Source of the DNA: an uncultured bacterium
GTDB lineage: Bacteria; Cloacimonadota; Cloacimonadia; Cloacimonadales; Cloacimonadaceae
Length of the DNA: 64,000 nucleotides
Reading direction: 5' to 3'
Assembly: GCA_938009275.1 (NCBI GenBank)
Contig: CALLHY010000013.1
Location: 1-64,000, forward strand
Both the position numbers and the translations under genes were made by a program. The number at the start of each line of letters is the position of its first letter. Position 1 is the first letter of the stretch. Shown piece after piece: positions 53,111 to 62,609 of this stretch. The notes below the pieces were generated by a model. That model was given only the letters and a program-made list of their open reading frames with translations. It had not been told where the DNA came from and made no database searches.

Positions 53111-53920
53111 TTATGAGAACAGCACCAGACTCAAAGCCATAATAATCATCCCCACCACTAATCCCGATATAGCCACATGATGCTCCCCATACTCCTCTGC
53201 TGCTGGTAATAGCTCGTCCAGTGATATATATACCATAATTCCAGCTACAGCAGCAAACACCATGCCAAATGCCGTGTCACTAAGGAAAGACCTTAATAGC
53301 AGAAAGCCCAATAGCGCTCCCACCGGCTCTGCCAAACCGGAAGCAAACGAATATACCAGAGCTTTGGTTTTGTTCCTGGTGGCATAGTAGATTGGCACAG
53401 ATACCGCTATTCCTTCCGGGATATTGTGGATTGCAATGGCAACGGCAATGCTTACGCCTAATGTGGGATCTTTCATGGCTGCCATAAAAGTTGCCAAACC
53501 TTCGGGGAAGTTATGAACCCCAATGGCTATCGCCGAAAAGAGACCCATGCGCATTAGCTTCTTTTCGTCTGGTTTCTCTTTCTTTTGGTTGCAATTAACA
53601 TTCTTGAACTCATGAGGATTCTCATAAGACGGAACAAGATTATCGATAAGGGCAATAAGGCCCATGCCCACAAAAAAGGCAAGAACTGTAATCCAATAGC
53701 CATTTCTATCTCCATACACCAAGCTTAGAGAGTCTTTGGCTTTAGGAAATATCTCGATCATGGATACATATAACATCACACCAGCTGAGAGACCCAATGA
53801 AGCAGAAAGAAATTTGGCACCAAACCGCTTTGAAGCAAATGCCATCAATGAGCCTATACCTGTGGATAAACCTGCAAATAAAGTTAAACAAAATGCAAAC
53901 AGAACATTATTCTCAATCAT
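53111..53920 (-). CDS. zupT: ZIP-family zinc transporter
   Basis: 269 aa with eight membrane segments. The two metal-site helices carry the ZIP signatures HNFPEGLATF and HNIPEGIAVSVP, and a loop of charged residues separates helices 3 and 4. It imports zinc or other divalent metals. With the SmtB-ZntA operon it gives the window both import and export of zinc. It lies 82 bp downstream of the acetate transporter gene. Confidence 0.93.
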   Translation of the reverse strand: MIENNVLFAFCLTLFAGLSTGIGSLMAFASKRFGAKFLSASLGLSAGVMLYVSMIEIFPKAKDSLSLVYGDRNGYWITVLAFFVGMGLIALIDNLVPSYENPHEFKNVNCNQKKEKPDEKKLMRMGLFSAIAIGVHNFPEGLATFMAAMKDPTLGVSIAVAIAIHNIPEGIAVSVPIYYATRNKTKALVYSFASGLAEPVGALLGFLLLRSFLSDTAFGMVFAAVAGIMVYISLDELLPAAEEYGEHHVAISGLVVGMIIMALSLVLFS

Positions 53921-54002
53921 ATCATCCTCTGCATTTCAAGATAAACCATATGCGAACTTATGCAACACAACTACTGAGATAATCTGTCTAATGCAATATA
54001 AT

Positions 54003-54587
54003 TCAAATGCTTTTCTTAATCCATGGCTTGCCCATTGGCAATACAATTTTTCCAGCTAAGTCATTTATTATAATCGCGAACATCATATACATGGCACACG
54101 CAGCACAGAACATGAGTTCATAACCGGCAACCAGATTCCAGAAGGGATTTATAAAGTGACCCAATACTAAAAGGTAGAATCCTATGAGTAAGGTGAAAAA
54201 TGTAATAGACATCATAGTGTGAATTCTCATGGTAGCTATCCACATGCCCAGGGTGTATATCATCCAAGCTACGAGATACCAGCCTACATCGGTAGTGCTG
54301 GATTTGAATACGTTATAATGATTCATTAAAAATATCAATGCCAGGCCAATCCAGAATGCACCATAGGCTGTAAATGCACTGTAACCAAAGTTGTTACCCA
54401 TCTTCTGTTCATTAAAACCGGCAATCAATTGTGCCAAACCACCAAATATCAAGCCTAATACTATCACTGGACCAAGGCCACACCAACCCACATTATGAAA
54501 CTGTAACACCAGCGTTGTTAACGAAAACCCCGCCAATCCCACAACTGCCGGATTTGCATTCTTTTGCTCGTTCACACTAAACTCCAT
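54003..54587 (-). CDS. satP: acetate/succinate transporter, GPR1/FUN34/YaaH family
   Basis: 194 aa with six membrane helices and the family motif NPAVVGLAGF close to the N-terminus, as in SatP/YaaH. It would move acetate (a fermentation end product here) with protons. It is probably co-transcribed with zupT. Some relatives act on ammonium or other short acids, so the substrate is inferred. Confidence 0.92.
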   Translation of the reverse strand: MEFSVNEQKNANPAVVGLAGFSLTTLVLQFHNVGWCGLGPVIVLGLIFGGLAQLIAGFNEQKMGNNFGYSAFTAYGAFWIGLALIFLMNHYNVFKSSTTDVGWYLVAWMIYTLGMWIATMRIHTMMSITFFTLLIGFYLLVLGHFINPFWNLVAGYELMFCAACAMYMMFAIIINDLAGKIVLPMGKPWIKKSI

Positions 54588-54692
54588 ATCAATTATTCAA
54601 TTTCAATTTCTGCTATCCTGTTCGGCTATCAGATATTGATGGTCAGTCATTTGGGGGGGCATTAATTGTCAATTGATTATCTTTGATGGTTG

Positions 54693-54757
54693 TTCCTTGA
54701 AGGAATTACTTATGCAATACGCATGAAATGCGCATCGCATCCGCAATTCATGCGTAA
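54693..54757. other. intergenic hairpin, relative of the 33862 element
   Basis: TTCCTTGA (54693-54700) and GAATTACTTATG are followed by arms 54717-54732 and 54742-54757 (14 of 16 paired). The words GAATTACTTATG, ACGCATGAA and ATTCATGCGTAAT also occur in the hairpin at 33862-33952. The 360-bp gap 54588-54947 holds otherwise only a short natural-looking frame at its right end. Confidence 0.75.
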
Positions 54758-54947
54758 TAATAGCGCAATCGCAGCAGGAAAGCTTATATTGAAGCTATTT
54801 TAAGTGTTCCTTAAGGCTGTGCTATGCAATGTTGTACTGCTGATATTTACTTCATTCCAAACCAGTAACTATCACTCATGTCGGCATTAAACTGATTGCG
54901 AGACTCGGCATCCATAATGTTGTTTTGTGCATTTGTACTCCCATATC

Positions 54948-57107
54948 CTATTTTCGAGAGAACTTGAATATGTCTGTGTCGTATCCTACACTAAGTAAAC
55001 TATTTAGTTTCCCTGCCTCGTTTATGGCCAGCTTAATCCTGATAGGCATAAGTTTGCTTCTATAACCAATGCCGCCGAAACCGCAAAACTCCCAGTTGTT
55101 ATCATCTTGCCAAAGTTCATGTTCAGAATACCTCAAGGCTTGTGCTCCCAACTCAAGCACCCAGTTAGCATAAGGATTAATACTTATCCCAGAAGTAATC
55201 ATTTGATAGTATGGAGCACTTAGCTCATACCTCGAGTATCCCATAAAACCATCTGCACCGCCTATGATGAACGGATTGTACTTCATGTCATTATCAGAGC
55301 CGAAATATGTTCCATAATCAAGAGTGTTTCCAATACTTAGCAAGTCTCCAATGGGAACATAAAGCTCTGCCTTTAGCTGCATGCAGCTATAGATATCGTC
55401 ACTTACCGTAGTATTTCGTGAAAAATTGAACTTGTTAAGTACTCTCGTACCTTTTGTGGGGAAGTAATAGTCGTCTAGTGATTCATTATACAGCTTTACT
55501 CCAAATCCGCTAACCGTGCTTTCCAGGGGAAGTGATGGAGCCTCAGATATTTTCTCGTACATCTTGGTTCTACTACTATATAGGAATAGCTCTGCAATGG
55601 CAAAGTCTTTGGCAAACAAGCCCAAGCCTGAAGTCATGCCCCATTCCAATGAACGCACAGAATTGGTTTTATGATGATCTTTGTATGTATATTGGGTCTT
55701 TTCGTTTATGTAGGGAAACAGCCGATAGTAGGCTCCCCATTCTTCACCATAGTTTTTCACGTAGTCAATGTTAAGTTCGTTTCTTCCACCAAGCTTTACT
55801 TCTGTAATAAGCTTTGAGTTCTTTAGCAGGCAGTTGTTTAATGATAATACAGCTCCTGCGCTAAGCTTATCCTCAGAGTTATAGGACAGATTAATTCCCA
55901 GTTGCCTTCTTTCTCGCTCTTGAACATGGATTATCAGTTTATAGCTATTTCCCTCAATTCGTTCCAGAACTGGATAGATGGTATTGAACGCTTGCGAATT
56001 CCATGCCTTCTGACAACCATCGTAGATGTCGTTTACATGATACATGTTACCAGCGAAGAGCTTTGTATATTCTTGAATTTTGGCCTGGCTGAGAAACCTG
56101 TTACCTCGAACATCAACCCGAGTGATGTTATAAAGGCTAAGCTTTTTATTGAACCCCATACTGCTGTTCTCAGATGCTGATTGGTTTATCTGCTCTTTGA
56201 ACTGGCGTAGTGAACTTATCTGCTCTCGTGTCGATCTTTCTCCAGTATCAATTATCTCTTTTATCTTTTGGAAATCAGTGGCAGAAAAAGAGCTGAGATT
56301 TGGCTCGATTATGAAATCGAACAAGTCCAGATGCTCATTTAGATTACGAGTGATGCCGATATTTATAGTTTGATCCAGCACTTCTATTAAATTGTTCAGG
56401 TTATCTCTGTTTCTAAGCGTAGAATTGACCTTTATTCCTATCACTTTATCAGCCCCCAAATCGTGTAACAACTCCCCGGGTAGATTTTGGGACACGCCAC
56501 CATCGATGTAAACATCACCGTTGATGGAGAAAGGCTGAACTAAACTTGGGATAGACATTGATGCTCGTAAAGCTTGCATCAGAGACCCGCTATCAAATGT
56601 GACAGCTTCTCCAGTTATCAGATTTGTAGCATTGCAGGCAAATGGTATGGGCAGTTTGGTAAATGATGCAACCTGAGAAGCAGGAGCAAACATTTTGAAC
56701 AATTCAAGATTAATCTTATTACCTACATACACACTGGAAGGTAGCCGCGGGACCCAAGTGTCATTTACTTCAAAGATGGCATTTCCATAGGGACTCCAGC
56801 GTTTTTGGCCAATGTATAGCTCTTTTCGGCTATGCACATCAAGTGCGAGATAATCCCAATTAATACTAAGGCATATCTGTTCAATTTCGGCCGCAGAATA
56901 TCCCATAGCATATAGCGCACCGATAATCGCCCCAATACTTGATCCGGCGAGGTAATCCGGCCTGATACCTTCTTCTTCCAAAACTTTTAGCACACCAATA
57001 TGCGCAAAGCCACGTGCACCACCCCCGCTAAGTGCATATCCAAGCTTCTCAGCATGCAGGGTGATAGACATAAACGCTATCACCACAAACATTAAAATAT
57101 GTCTCAT
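54948..57107 (-). CDS. patatin-like phospholipase with POTRA and beta-barrel (PlpD-type), 719 aa
   Basis: A signal peptide (to about residue 19) precedes a patatin domain: oxyanion loop GGGARGFAHIG, nucleophile Ser57 in GSSIG, and Asp in DGGVSQNLP. One POTRA-like domain follows (DVRGNRFLSQAKIQEYTKLF), then a C-terminal ~300-residue barrel of the BamA/Omp85 type. This is the layout of type Vd autotransporters, which pass a lipase through their own barrel. It is the last gene of a five-gene operon, 23 bp after the LiaF-like gene. Confidence 0.88.
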   Translation of the reverse strand: MRHILMFVVIAFMSITLHAEKLGYALSGGGARGFAHIGVLKVLEEEGIRPDYLAGSSIGAIIGALYAMGYSAAEIEQICLSINWDYLALDVHSRKELYIGQKRWSPYGNAIFEVNDTWVPRLPSSVYVGNKINLELFKMFAPASQVASFTKLPIPFACNATNLITGEAVTFDSGSLMQALRASMSIPSLVQPFSINGDVYIDGGVSQNLPGELLHDLGADKVIGIKVNSTLRNRDNLNNLIEVLDQTINIGITRNLNEHLDLFDFIIEPNLSSFSATDFQKIKEIIDTGERSTREQISSLRQFKEQINQSASENSSMGFNKKLSLYNITRVDVRGNRFLSQAKIQEYTKLFAGNMYHVNDIYDGCQKAWNSQAFNTIYPVLERIEGNSYKLIIHVQERERRQLGINLSYNSEDKLSAGAVLSLNNCLLKNSKLITEVKLGGRNELNIDYVKNYGEEWGAYYRLFPYINEKTQYTYKDHHKTNSVRSLEWGMTSGLGLFAKDFAIAELFLYSSRTKMYEKISEAPSLPLESTVSGFGVKLYNESLDDYYFPTKGTRVLNKFNFSRNTTVSDDIYSCMQLKAELYVPIGDLLSIGNTLDYGTYFGSDNDMKYNPFIIGGADGFMGYSRYELSAPYYQMITSGISINPYANWVLELGAQALRYSEHELWQDDNNWEFCGFGGIGYRSKLMPIRIKLAINEAGKLNSLLSVGYDTDIFKFSRK

Positions 57108-57130
57108 AGCCTACACTTCACTTCAGTCGA

Positions 57131-57688
57131 CTAAAAGCCCTCATCAGGTTTTATTGGCTCTACTATAGGTTCGTCTAAGTTCCGGTTGGTTTCTCTCACT
57201 TCGAATTCCAGCCTTCCGAAAACTGATGTTGCTTCGATGCCAATGCTTTTACTGGAATTTGTTGCGCTAAACTTCCCCGCTTTGGGTAACACAATGCTGC
57301 CTAAAACCGCGGTAGGGCGTATGTCAAATTTTACATCAGAAGGTAAGACAACAGTAGCTGAGCCGAAAACAACCGTAATCTCTATGTCCTTTGCATCAGG
57401 CTGAATATCGCTAAGATCGAGCTCTCCACTGGCAAATACCATGGTGTATTCTTGACTTCCGCTACTATAAAATATCGTACTTCCCTTATGGTTATTACTT
57501 GCACGGTTGTGAACTCTAGGTTTAGCACCACCTACCAGCATCTTCACACCAAACATGATTATTACTATAGCAAAGAAGACCTTCATTAGTGGTAAGTTAA
57601 TATTGAAACCACGCAAAAAGATTGATACACCAAACAGGATAATCATTATCCCCCAGAAGATGTTACCAAAGAAAAAGTCCATTCTCAT
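57131..57688 (-). CDS. LiaF-like membrane protein, 185 aa
   Basis: Two N-terminal helices (residues about 5-50: FFGNIFWGIMIILFGV..., MKVFFAIVIIMFGVKM) precede a small beta-helical C-terminal domain of the LiaF/DUF2154 type (SGELDLSDIQPDAKDIEITVVFG; SATVVLPSDVKFDIRP). In Firmicutes LiaF tunes an envelope-stress kinase; here no kinase is adjacent, and similar proteins in other phyla are of unknown role. It is embedded in the envC-like/purL operon. Confidence 0.78.
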   Translation of the reverse strand: MRMDFFFGNIFWGIMIILFGVSIFLRGFNINLPLMKVFFAIVIIMFGVKMLVGGAKPRVHNRASNNHKGSTIFYSSGSQEYTMVFASGELDLSDIQPDAKDIEITVVFGSATVVLPSDVKFDIRPTAVLGSIVLPKAGKFSATNSSKSIGIEATSVFGRLEFEVRETNRNLDEPIVEPIKPDEGF

Positions 57689-57698
57689 TTCCTCCTCC

Positions 57699-59909
57699 TC
57701 AGAGTTTTAGTCCATGCCACCAGGCATCTTTCAATTTGTTTATGTTTATTGGAGTTTCATTATCAATTTTCAGTACTGGAGTGTCTATCACTTCGCCTAT
57801 TTTGCTTAGCACTATAGAATGCTTTGTGGCAAGTTCCGCAATCTTGTGTCTGTGAACTTGGGCAGAACTTATAACAATTCTCCCGGGAGCTTCACCAAAA
57901 TAACAAGCAACTTTTCTAGTAGATTCAGATGTGTTAAGTTCTGCTCCCAATGTAGTTTGGGGGTTAAAACAACACTCGCATATTGTCACTAATAAGCCAC
58001 CATCAGAAAGGTCATGTGCGCTGTTTACAAGGCCAAGGTCTATTAGCTCCAAAATCAAGTTCTGCAGGTTAGATTCTAAGTCTAAGTCCACCATTGCGGG
58101 ATTGCCAGCTTCTATGTTCTTTATCACTTTCAGGTATTCTGAGCCACCTAAATCTGCCTGTATGCTACCGAGCAAGATAATGTCATCACCCGTATTTTTA
58201 AAATACTGAGTGCTAGCCTTTCTATAGTCTTTCATTAGTCCAAGCATACCAATAACTGGGGTAGGATAAATTGATCCTGAAGGATTTTCATTGTAGAAAG
58301 ACACATTCCCACCAGTAACAGGGGTATGAAACTTCCTGCACGCATCTCCCATTCCTCTTATTGCCTCAGTAAAGAAGTAATAAGCTTCTGGTTTGTAAGG
58401 GTTACCAAAGTTCAGGCAGTTTGTAATAGCAATTGGTTTCGCACCACTACAGGCAACATTCCTGGCAGCTTCAGCTACGGCTGCCATAGTGCCATTATAA
58501 GGGTTTATTGCACAATGCCTGCCATTACAATCGGTTGATAAAGCTACAGCCATATCTGTTCCGTCAATTCTAACAACCGCAGCGTCAGAACCTGGCTCTA
58601 TCACGCTACCTATTTGCACCATATGGTCATATTGCCTATATACTCTGTGCCTGCTGGCAAGATTGGCACTGCCGATAAGCGTTAGCAGGGTTTGCTCTAC
58701 GTCTATAGCTTCTTCGTGAATGCTTGTGTCATAGTTTTGTATGCTATCGAGATATGCTGGCCTAATGCTTTCTCTGCTATATACTGGCGCTGAACCACCA
58801 AGTATCAGGCTCTCAGATGGTATTTCTGCTACTAATTCTGTATCATAATACACTCGGAGTAGCTTATCTTCGGTCACCCTTCCAATCTGAACTGCATCCA
58901 AGTCCCACTTGGCAAAGATTGCTTTAAGGGCTTCTACATTCTGGGGTTCGACAATCACCAACATTCGCTCTTGTGATTCTGATAGCATTATCTCATAAGG
59001 GGTCATACCAGTCTCTCGTTGAGGAACTAAAGCTACATCAATCTCTATTCCAACTCCTCCCTTACCAGACATTTCTGAACTGGAGCAGGTTAAACCAGCC
59101 GCGCCCATGTCTTGAATTCCAACAACTAACCCAGAATGAATAACCTCTAAAGTAGCTTCCAATAACAGCTTTTCTAAGAATGGATCACCAACCTGAACAG
59201 CAGTGCGTTTCTCTTCCGATTCTTCACTTAAGTCAATTGAGGCAAATGTGGCACCGTGAATTCCGTCTCTACCTGTTTTTGCTCCCACGATTATCACAGC
59301 ATTGCCAACTCCCGATGCAGCAGAACGGGCAATTTGATCGTGCTTTAATACTCCCACCGCCATGGCATTAACCAGAGGGTTACCTTCATAGCTATCTTCG
59401 AAATATATCTCTCCCCCAACGGTTGGAACACCAAAGCAGTTGCCATAATCGGCAATTCCACTTACAACTTCTTTTATCAGGTGCTTAACTTTGGGATTAT
59501 CTGGATTGCCAAAGCGTAAGGAGTTCAAAGCAGCTATAGGTCGGGCACCCATAGTGAAGATATCACGCAATATGCCGCCAACCCCCGTAGCTGCTCCATG
59601 ATAGGGCTCCAGGGCTGATGGATGATTGTGGCTTTCGATCTTGAAGGTAATGGCCATTCCGTTCCCAATATCTACAACTCCAGCATTCTCTTCACCAGCT
59701 TTGGTAAGCATTGCTGCGCCATCTTTCGGCAAGGTCTTTAGATATTTAACGGAGTTTTTATAGCTGGCATGCTCACTCCACATCACACTAAAAATGCCAA
59801 GTTCAACTATCGTAGGTTCGCGCTTTAATATGTTCAATATCAAGCTATATTCTTCATTACTTATGCCATGTTCGGCTATCAATTCGGGAGTAATAGGGCA
59901 TGGTTCCAT
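57699..59909 (-). CDS. purL: phosphoribosylformylglycinamidine synthase subunit PurL
   Basis: 736 aa, the small PurL form that works with separate PurS and PurQ (neither seen here). The ATP/substrate motifs VMWSEHASYKNS, KIESHNHPSALEPYHGAATG and GIQDMGAAGLTCSSSEM are present. It makes FGAM in purine synthesis. It starts 7 bp after the Sua5/phosphatase gene, with only a weak AAGGA site. Confidence 0.96.
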   Translation of the reverse strand: MEPCPITPELIAEHGISNEEYSLILNILKREPTIVELGIFSVMWSEHASYKNSVKYLKTLPKDGAAMLTKAGEENAGVVDIGNGMAITFKIESHNHPSALEPYHGAATGVGGILRDIFTMGARPIAALNSLRFGNPDNPKVKHLIKEVVSGIADYGNCFGVPTVGGEIYFEDSYEGNPLVNAMAVGVLKHDQIARSAASGVGNAVIIVGAKTGRDGIHGATFASIDLSEESEEKRTAVQVGDPFLEKLLLEATLEVIHSGLVVGIQDMGAAGLTCSSSEMSGKGGVGIEIDVALVPQRETGMTPYEIMLSESQERMLVIVEPQNVEALKAIFAKWDLDAVQIGRVTEDKLLRVYYDTELVAEIPSESLILGGSAPVYSRESIRPAYLDSIQNYDTSIHEEAIDVEQTLLTLIGSANLASRHRVYRQYDHMVQIGSVIEPGSDAAVVRIDGTDMAVALSTDCNGRHCAINPYNGTMAAVAEAARNVACSGAKPIAITNCLNFGNPYKPEAYYFFTEAIRGMGDACRKFHTPVTGGNVSFYNENPSGSIYPTPVIGMLGLMKDYRKASTQYFKNTGDDIILLGSIQADLGGSEYLKVIKNIEAGNPAMVDLDLESNLQNLILELIDLGLVNSAHDLSDGGLLVTICECCFNPQTTLGAELNTSESTRKVACYFGEAPGRIVISSAQVHRHKIAELATKHSIVLSKIGEVIDTPVLKIDNETPININKLKDAWWHGLKL

Positions 59910-59916
59910 TTATTTC

Positions 59917-61035
59917 TTAATCCTTATGAATATTATTATCTGCACTCAGTTTTGCGCTTAATCTATCCAGTCTATCTTCTATTATGCCAAAAGTTAGGCG
60001 ATAGTTTTCCAAATCGCTTCCGTAGGGATCTTTAATATCTCCCGATTCGCCTACTATCTCATTCAAGGTATATATCTTATGAGCATTGTTGGATTCCTTT
60101 TCTCTTAGCCAATCACGTTGCCGTTCTTCCATAGTTAATATCAACCAACTTGATGCCACCATCTGTGGAGTTACCTGTTTGGATACGTGTTCCTGGGCTT
60201 CCATTATTCCACGTTCCAATAACAACTGCATGGAACTAAGAGATATATTGTGTCCACCTTCTATAAGTCCGCATGAATCGGTAGCCATCGATAAACCCTG
60301 TTCTTTAATCTTGTGCCTGAATAGCTTCTCAGCTATAGGGCTACGGCATATATTGGCAGTGCAAACAAACATCACCAGTGGCAGGCGGAATGACTGCTTA
60401 ATCTCGTAGAAAGGTATGGAACCCTCTCTAATGCACTTCAATTCATCTTTGTCCGTGGTGCTCTTAGCTTCACTGGCCTTGATGTATTCAATTATTGTGG
60501 ACGCTTGAGTACCGCTGCGTATCTCTTTTGGAGAAGGGATTAAACCAAAGTCTAACCAACTTGCATAATGTCTCTCTATCTTCCCCAAATCCTCTTCGGC
60601 TGGCAATCCAGATAGGTTTATACTGGTGCTGATAAGAGGTTCACCCAGCTTTTCTATGAATTCCCTTAAGAGAGGATCAGTTGGAACTCTGAACGCAACC
60701 TTGCCATCAATTGCTATATTATTGTATTTATCGTCATCATAGCTCATCACAACCGTCAAATTACCAGGCCAGTATTGCTCTAACAGAGACTTGAGGGCTG
60801 TTGGTATCTTGCTTGTGTCGAGATACGAAATATCTGGTATCAGGGCAATGTAACCCTGTTTTTCTGGACGCTGCTTGTATTGGTTTATTCTGCTTATGGC
60901 TTCTGTGGCAGAAAGACGACAACCAATCCCCCACATCGATCCTGTCCAATGCAGGATGGTTGAATTTACCAATGAGTTTTTCGCAATGAACTTTTCTAAT
61001 TTGTGCAGTCCCGGATCGCGCAACAATTGCATCAA
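59917..61035 (-). CDS. fusion of Sua5/YrdC-like domain and low-molecular-weight protein phosphatase, 372 aa
   Basis: Residues ~15-190 are Sua5/YrdC-like: the nucleotide-site K-x-R (KQR, 54-56), WPGNLTVVM, STSINLSG and GTQASTIIEY. The usual P-T-(E/D)-T-x-Y-G-L is degenerate (HWTGSMWGIG, 29-38), so threonylcarbamoyl-AMP synthesis may be altered. Residues ~219-372 are an LMW phosphatase: Cys225-x5-Arg231-Ser (CTANICRS) and Asp336 in DPYG. The residue that is Thr in arginine phosphatase YwlE is Ile here, favouring phosphotyrosine. In Bacillus the two activities are separate near-neighbours (ywlC, ywlE). It is the second gene of the operon. Confidence 0.85.
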   Translation of the reverse strand: MMQLLRDPGLHKLEKFIAKNSLVNSTILHWTGSMWGIGCRLSATEAISRINQYKQRPEKQGYIALIPDISYLDTSKIPTALKSLLEQYWPGNLTVVMSYDDDKYNNIAIDGKVAFRVPTDPLLREFIEKLGEPLISTSINLSGLPAEEDLGKIERHYASWLDFGLIPSPKEIRSGTQASTIIEYIKASEAKSTTDKDELKCIREGSIPFYEIKQSFRLPLVMFVCTANICRSPIAEKLFRHKIKEQGLSMATDSCGLIEGGHNISLSSMQLLLERGIMEAQEHVSKQVTPQMVASSWLILTMEERQRDWLREKESNNAHKIYTLNEIVGESGDIKDPYGSDLENYRLTFGIIEDRLDRLSAKLSADNNIHKD

Positions 61036-61041
61036 TACTCC

Positions 61042-62139
61042 TTATTCTAAATAGGGAACAGGATTTATAGCCCTGCCATCTTTTCTAAGCTCAAAATGTA
61101 GCGATGCTTGTGTAGCCGAACCTGTCATACCGCTCTTGGCAATTGCCTGTCCTCGCTTCACCCTTGCTCCTTTGGCCACCAGAAGCTCGCTGTTATAGGC
61201 ATATAGTGTAAAAAATCCATTCTTGTGATCTATTATTATCAGCTTGCCCTGCCCGCCGTATCTATCGGAGAAGATTACCTCTCCATCATCGGCTGCCACA
61301 ACCTTCGTGCCTTCTGCCGCTGCTATATCTATACCGTTGTTAACCACACTGGTTCCATAGCTTTTGGTTTCCTGGCCATAGGCCCTGATAATCTTACCGC
61401 GAAGTGGCCAGGCAATTTTTTTACCTGTAAACTGGTAACTTGAGGGTTCCTTTCCTGATTTTGCCATCAGTTGATTTACCAGGCTCTCCAAGGCAGAACT
61501 GTCTTTTTTTAGCTTTTCCACCTGGGCTTGAAGCTTTTTCTGCTCAGCGGTAAGCTGCTTGGTTTGCGTGGCCAAATTCTTTATCTTTTTGTCGTATTGA
61601 ACGTTCTTATAGCTCTCATCACGAACACCCATGGTAACCTTGATGGCTTCAGATTGCTTTAGTTCTTTCTCGTGAGTGAGGCTAACTCGAAATCCGGTTA
61701 AGATGTCTATCTGTTGACGAGTACCTGATATGAAATGCTTCAAATAGCGATGATCTCGATGATTGATGCCCTGCTGCTTATATGACCTATCTACTCTTAA
61801 CAGCATGTCTAATTCTTTATTTTGCTGTTTATGCATGGCACTTAGCTTACTTTCTGCTTGTTCAAGACGTTGTTGAACAGACTTCAGCGAATCCCGAACT
61901 ACCACCTCTTCTTGCTTCAGCTTCATCAGATTGGCTTCTGTCCGCTTCTTTAGAGACGATGTGCGTTGAATCTCCGATTCTGCCTGCTTTTTCTTAGTCT
62001 CAGCTTGCTTTACTTTCTGTTGGGTGCTTTCCAATTGCTTTTGCACCTCACGAAGCTGACGCATCTTATCATCCAGTTCGTCTGCATAAACAACTGAGCA
62101 TAGCACACATACAATCAATATTAGCACATAACGGGGCAT
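61042..62139 (-). CDS. EnvC-like murein hydrolase activator with degenerate LytM domain, 365 aa
   Basis: The start ATG at 62137-62139 has GGAGA upstream and begins a signal peptide (MPRYVLILIVCVLCSVVYA); an ATG at 62196 would add 19 residues. A long coiled coil (residues ~20-235, rich in Lys/Glu/Gln) precedes an M23/LytM domain. The metal ligands are mostly replaced, as in E. coli EnvC: NNGIDIA for HxGxD and YAYN for Y-x-H, though LHFELR is kept. It probably activates cell-wall amidases at division rather than cutting itself. First gene of the operon; the promoter lies in 62140-62761. Confidence 0.85.
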   Translation of the reverse strand: MPRYVLILIVCVLCSVVYADELDDKMRQLREVQKQLESTQQKVKQAETKKKQAESEIQRTSSLKKRTEANLMKLKQEEVVVRDSLKSVQQRLEQAESKLSAMHKQQNKELDMLLRVDRSYKQQGINHRDHRYLKHFISGTRQQIDILTGFRVSLTHEKELKQSEAIKVTMGVRDESYKNVQYDKKIKNLATQTKQLTAEQKKLQAQVEKLKKDSSALESLVNQLMAKSGKEPSSYQFTGKKIAWPLRGKIIRAYGQETKSYGTSVVNNGIDIAAAEGTKVVAADDGEVIFSDRYGGQGKLIIIDHKNGFFTLYAYNSELLVAKGARVKRGQAIAKSGMTGSATQASLHFELRKDGRAINPVPYLE

Positions 62140-62483
62140 TATCTTCTCCAAAGTCTGTATAACTGACAATCTTTTTTCTTTCCATCTCTGTGTCAATGCA
62201 ATTTTTGGGCTATCTCACATCCCACCGTTTTTCATACAGAAACAAATAATTGGTTTGTTTCGTGCTATTTACACATACATGGATTTAACTTGCAGCCATG
62301 AATGGGTTTATAGTAGGTTTGGAGGTACTAACATCCGATTTCGTAGAATATTTTTTTATATAACTTATGCAATTTCCAACAAGCGAGCCCGATAGATCGC
62401 TATACAATAGCTCTCTAAAGGGTTCTGTTGCCTCGATTGATCTGTAGCATACCCACACTTTGCGTTGATCTTTCTATACTTTC

Positions 62484-62544
62484 CTTGCTGCTTCCTTGCT
62501 GCTATCCTGTATCGAATACAGGATAGCAGCAAGGAAGCAGCAAG
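62484..62544. other. perfect 29-bp intergenic palindrome
   Basis: Arms 62484-62512 and 62516-62544 are perfectly complementary around a 3-nt loop (CGA). The arm contains CTTGCTGCTTCCTTGCTGC and CTATCCTGTAT, sharing TGCTTCCTTG with the 33862 element. There is no T-tract. It lies between mtaB and the envC-like operon in a 622-bp interval without a gene. Confidence 0.95.
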
Positions 62545-62609
62545 AATCGTCCTCGATGGATGAGAAGTTGATCGATTATCTCAAATAGTGACGCCCTTCC
62601 TCCACTTAG

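Noticed and set aside
62484..62544. Rho-independent terminator of mtaB
   Set aside because: The palindrome is perfect but has no T-tract on either strand and lies over 200 bp past the stop.
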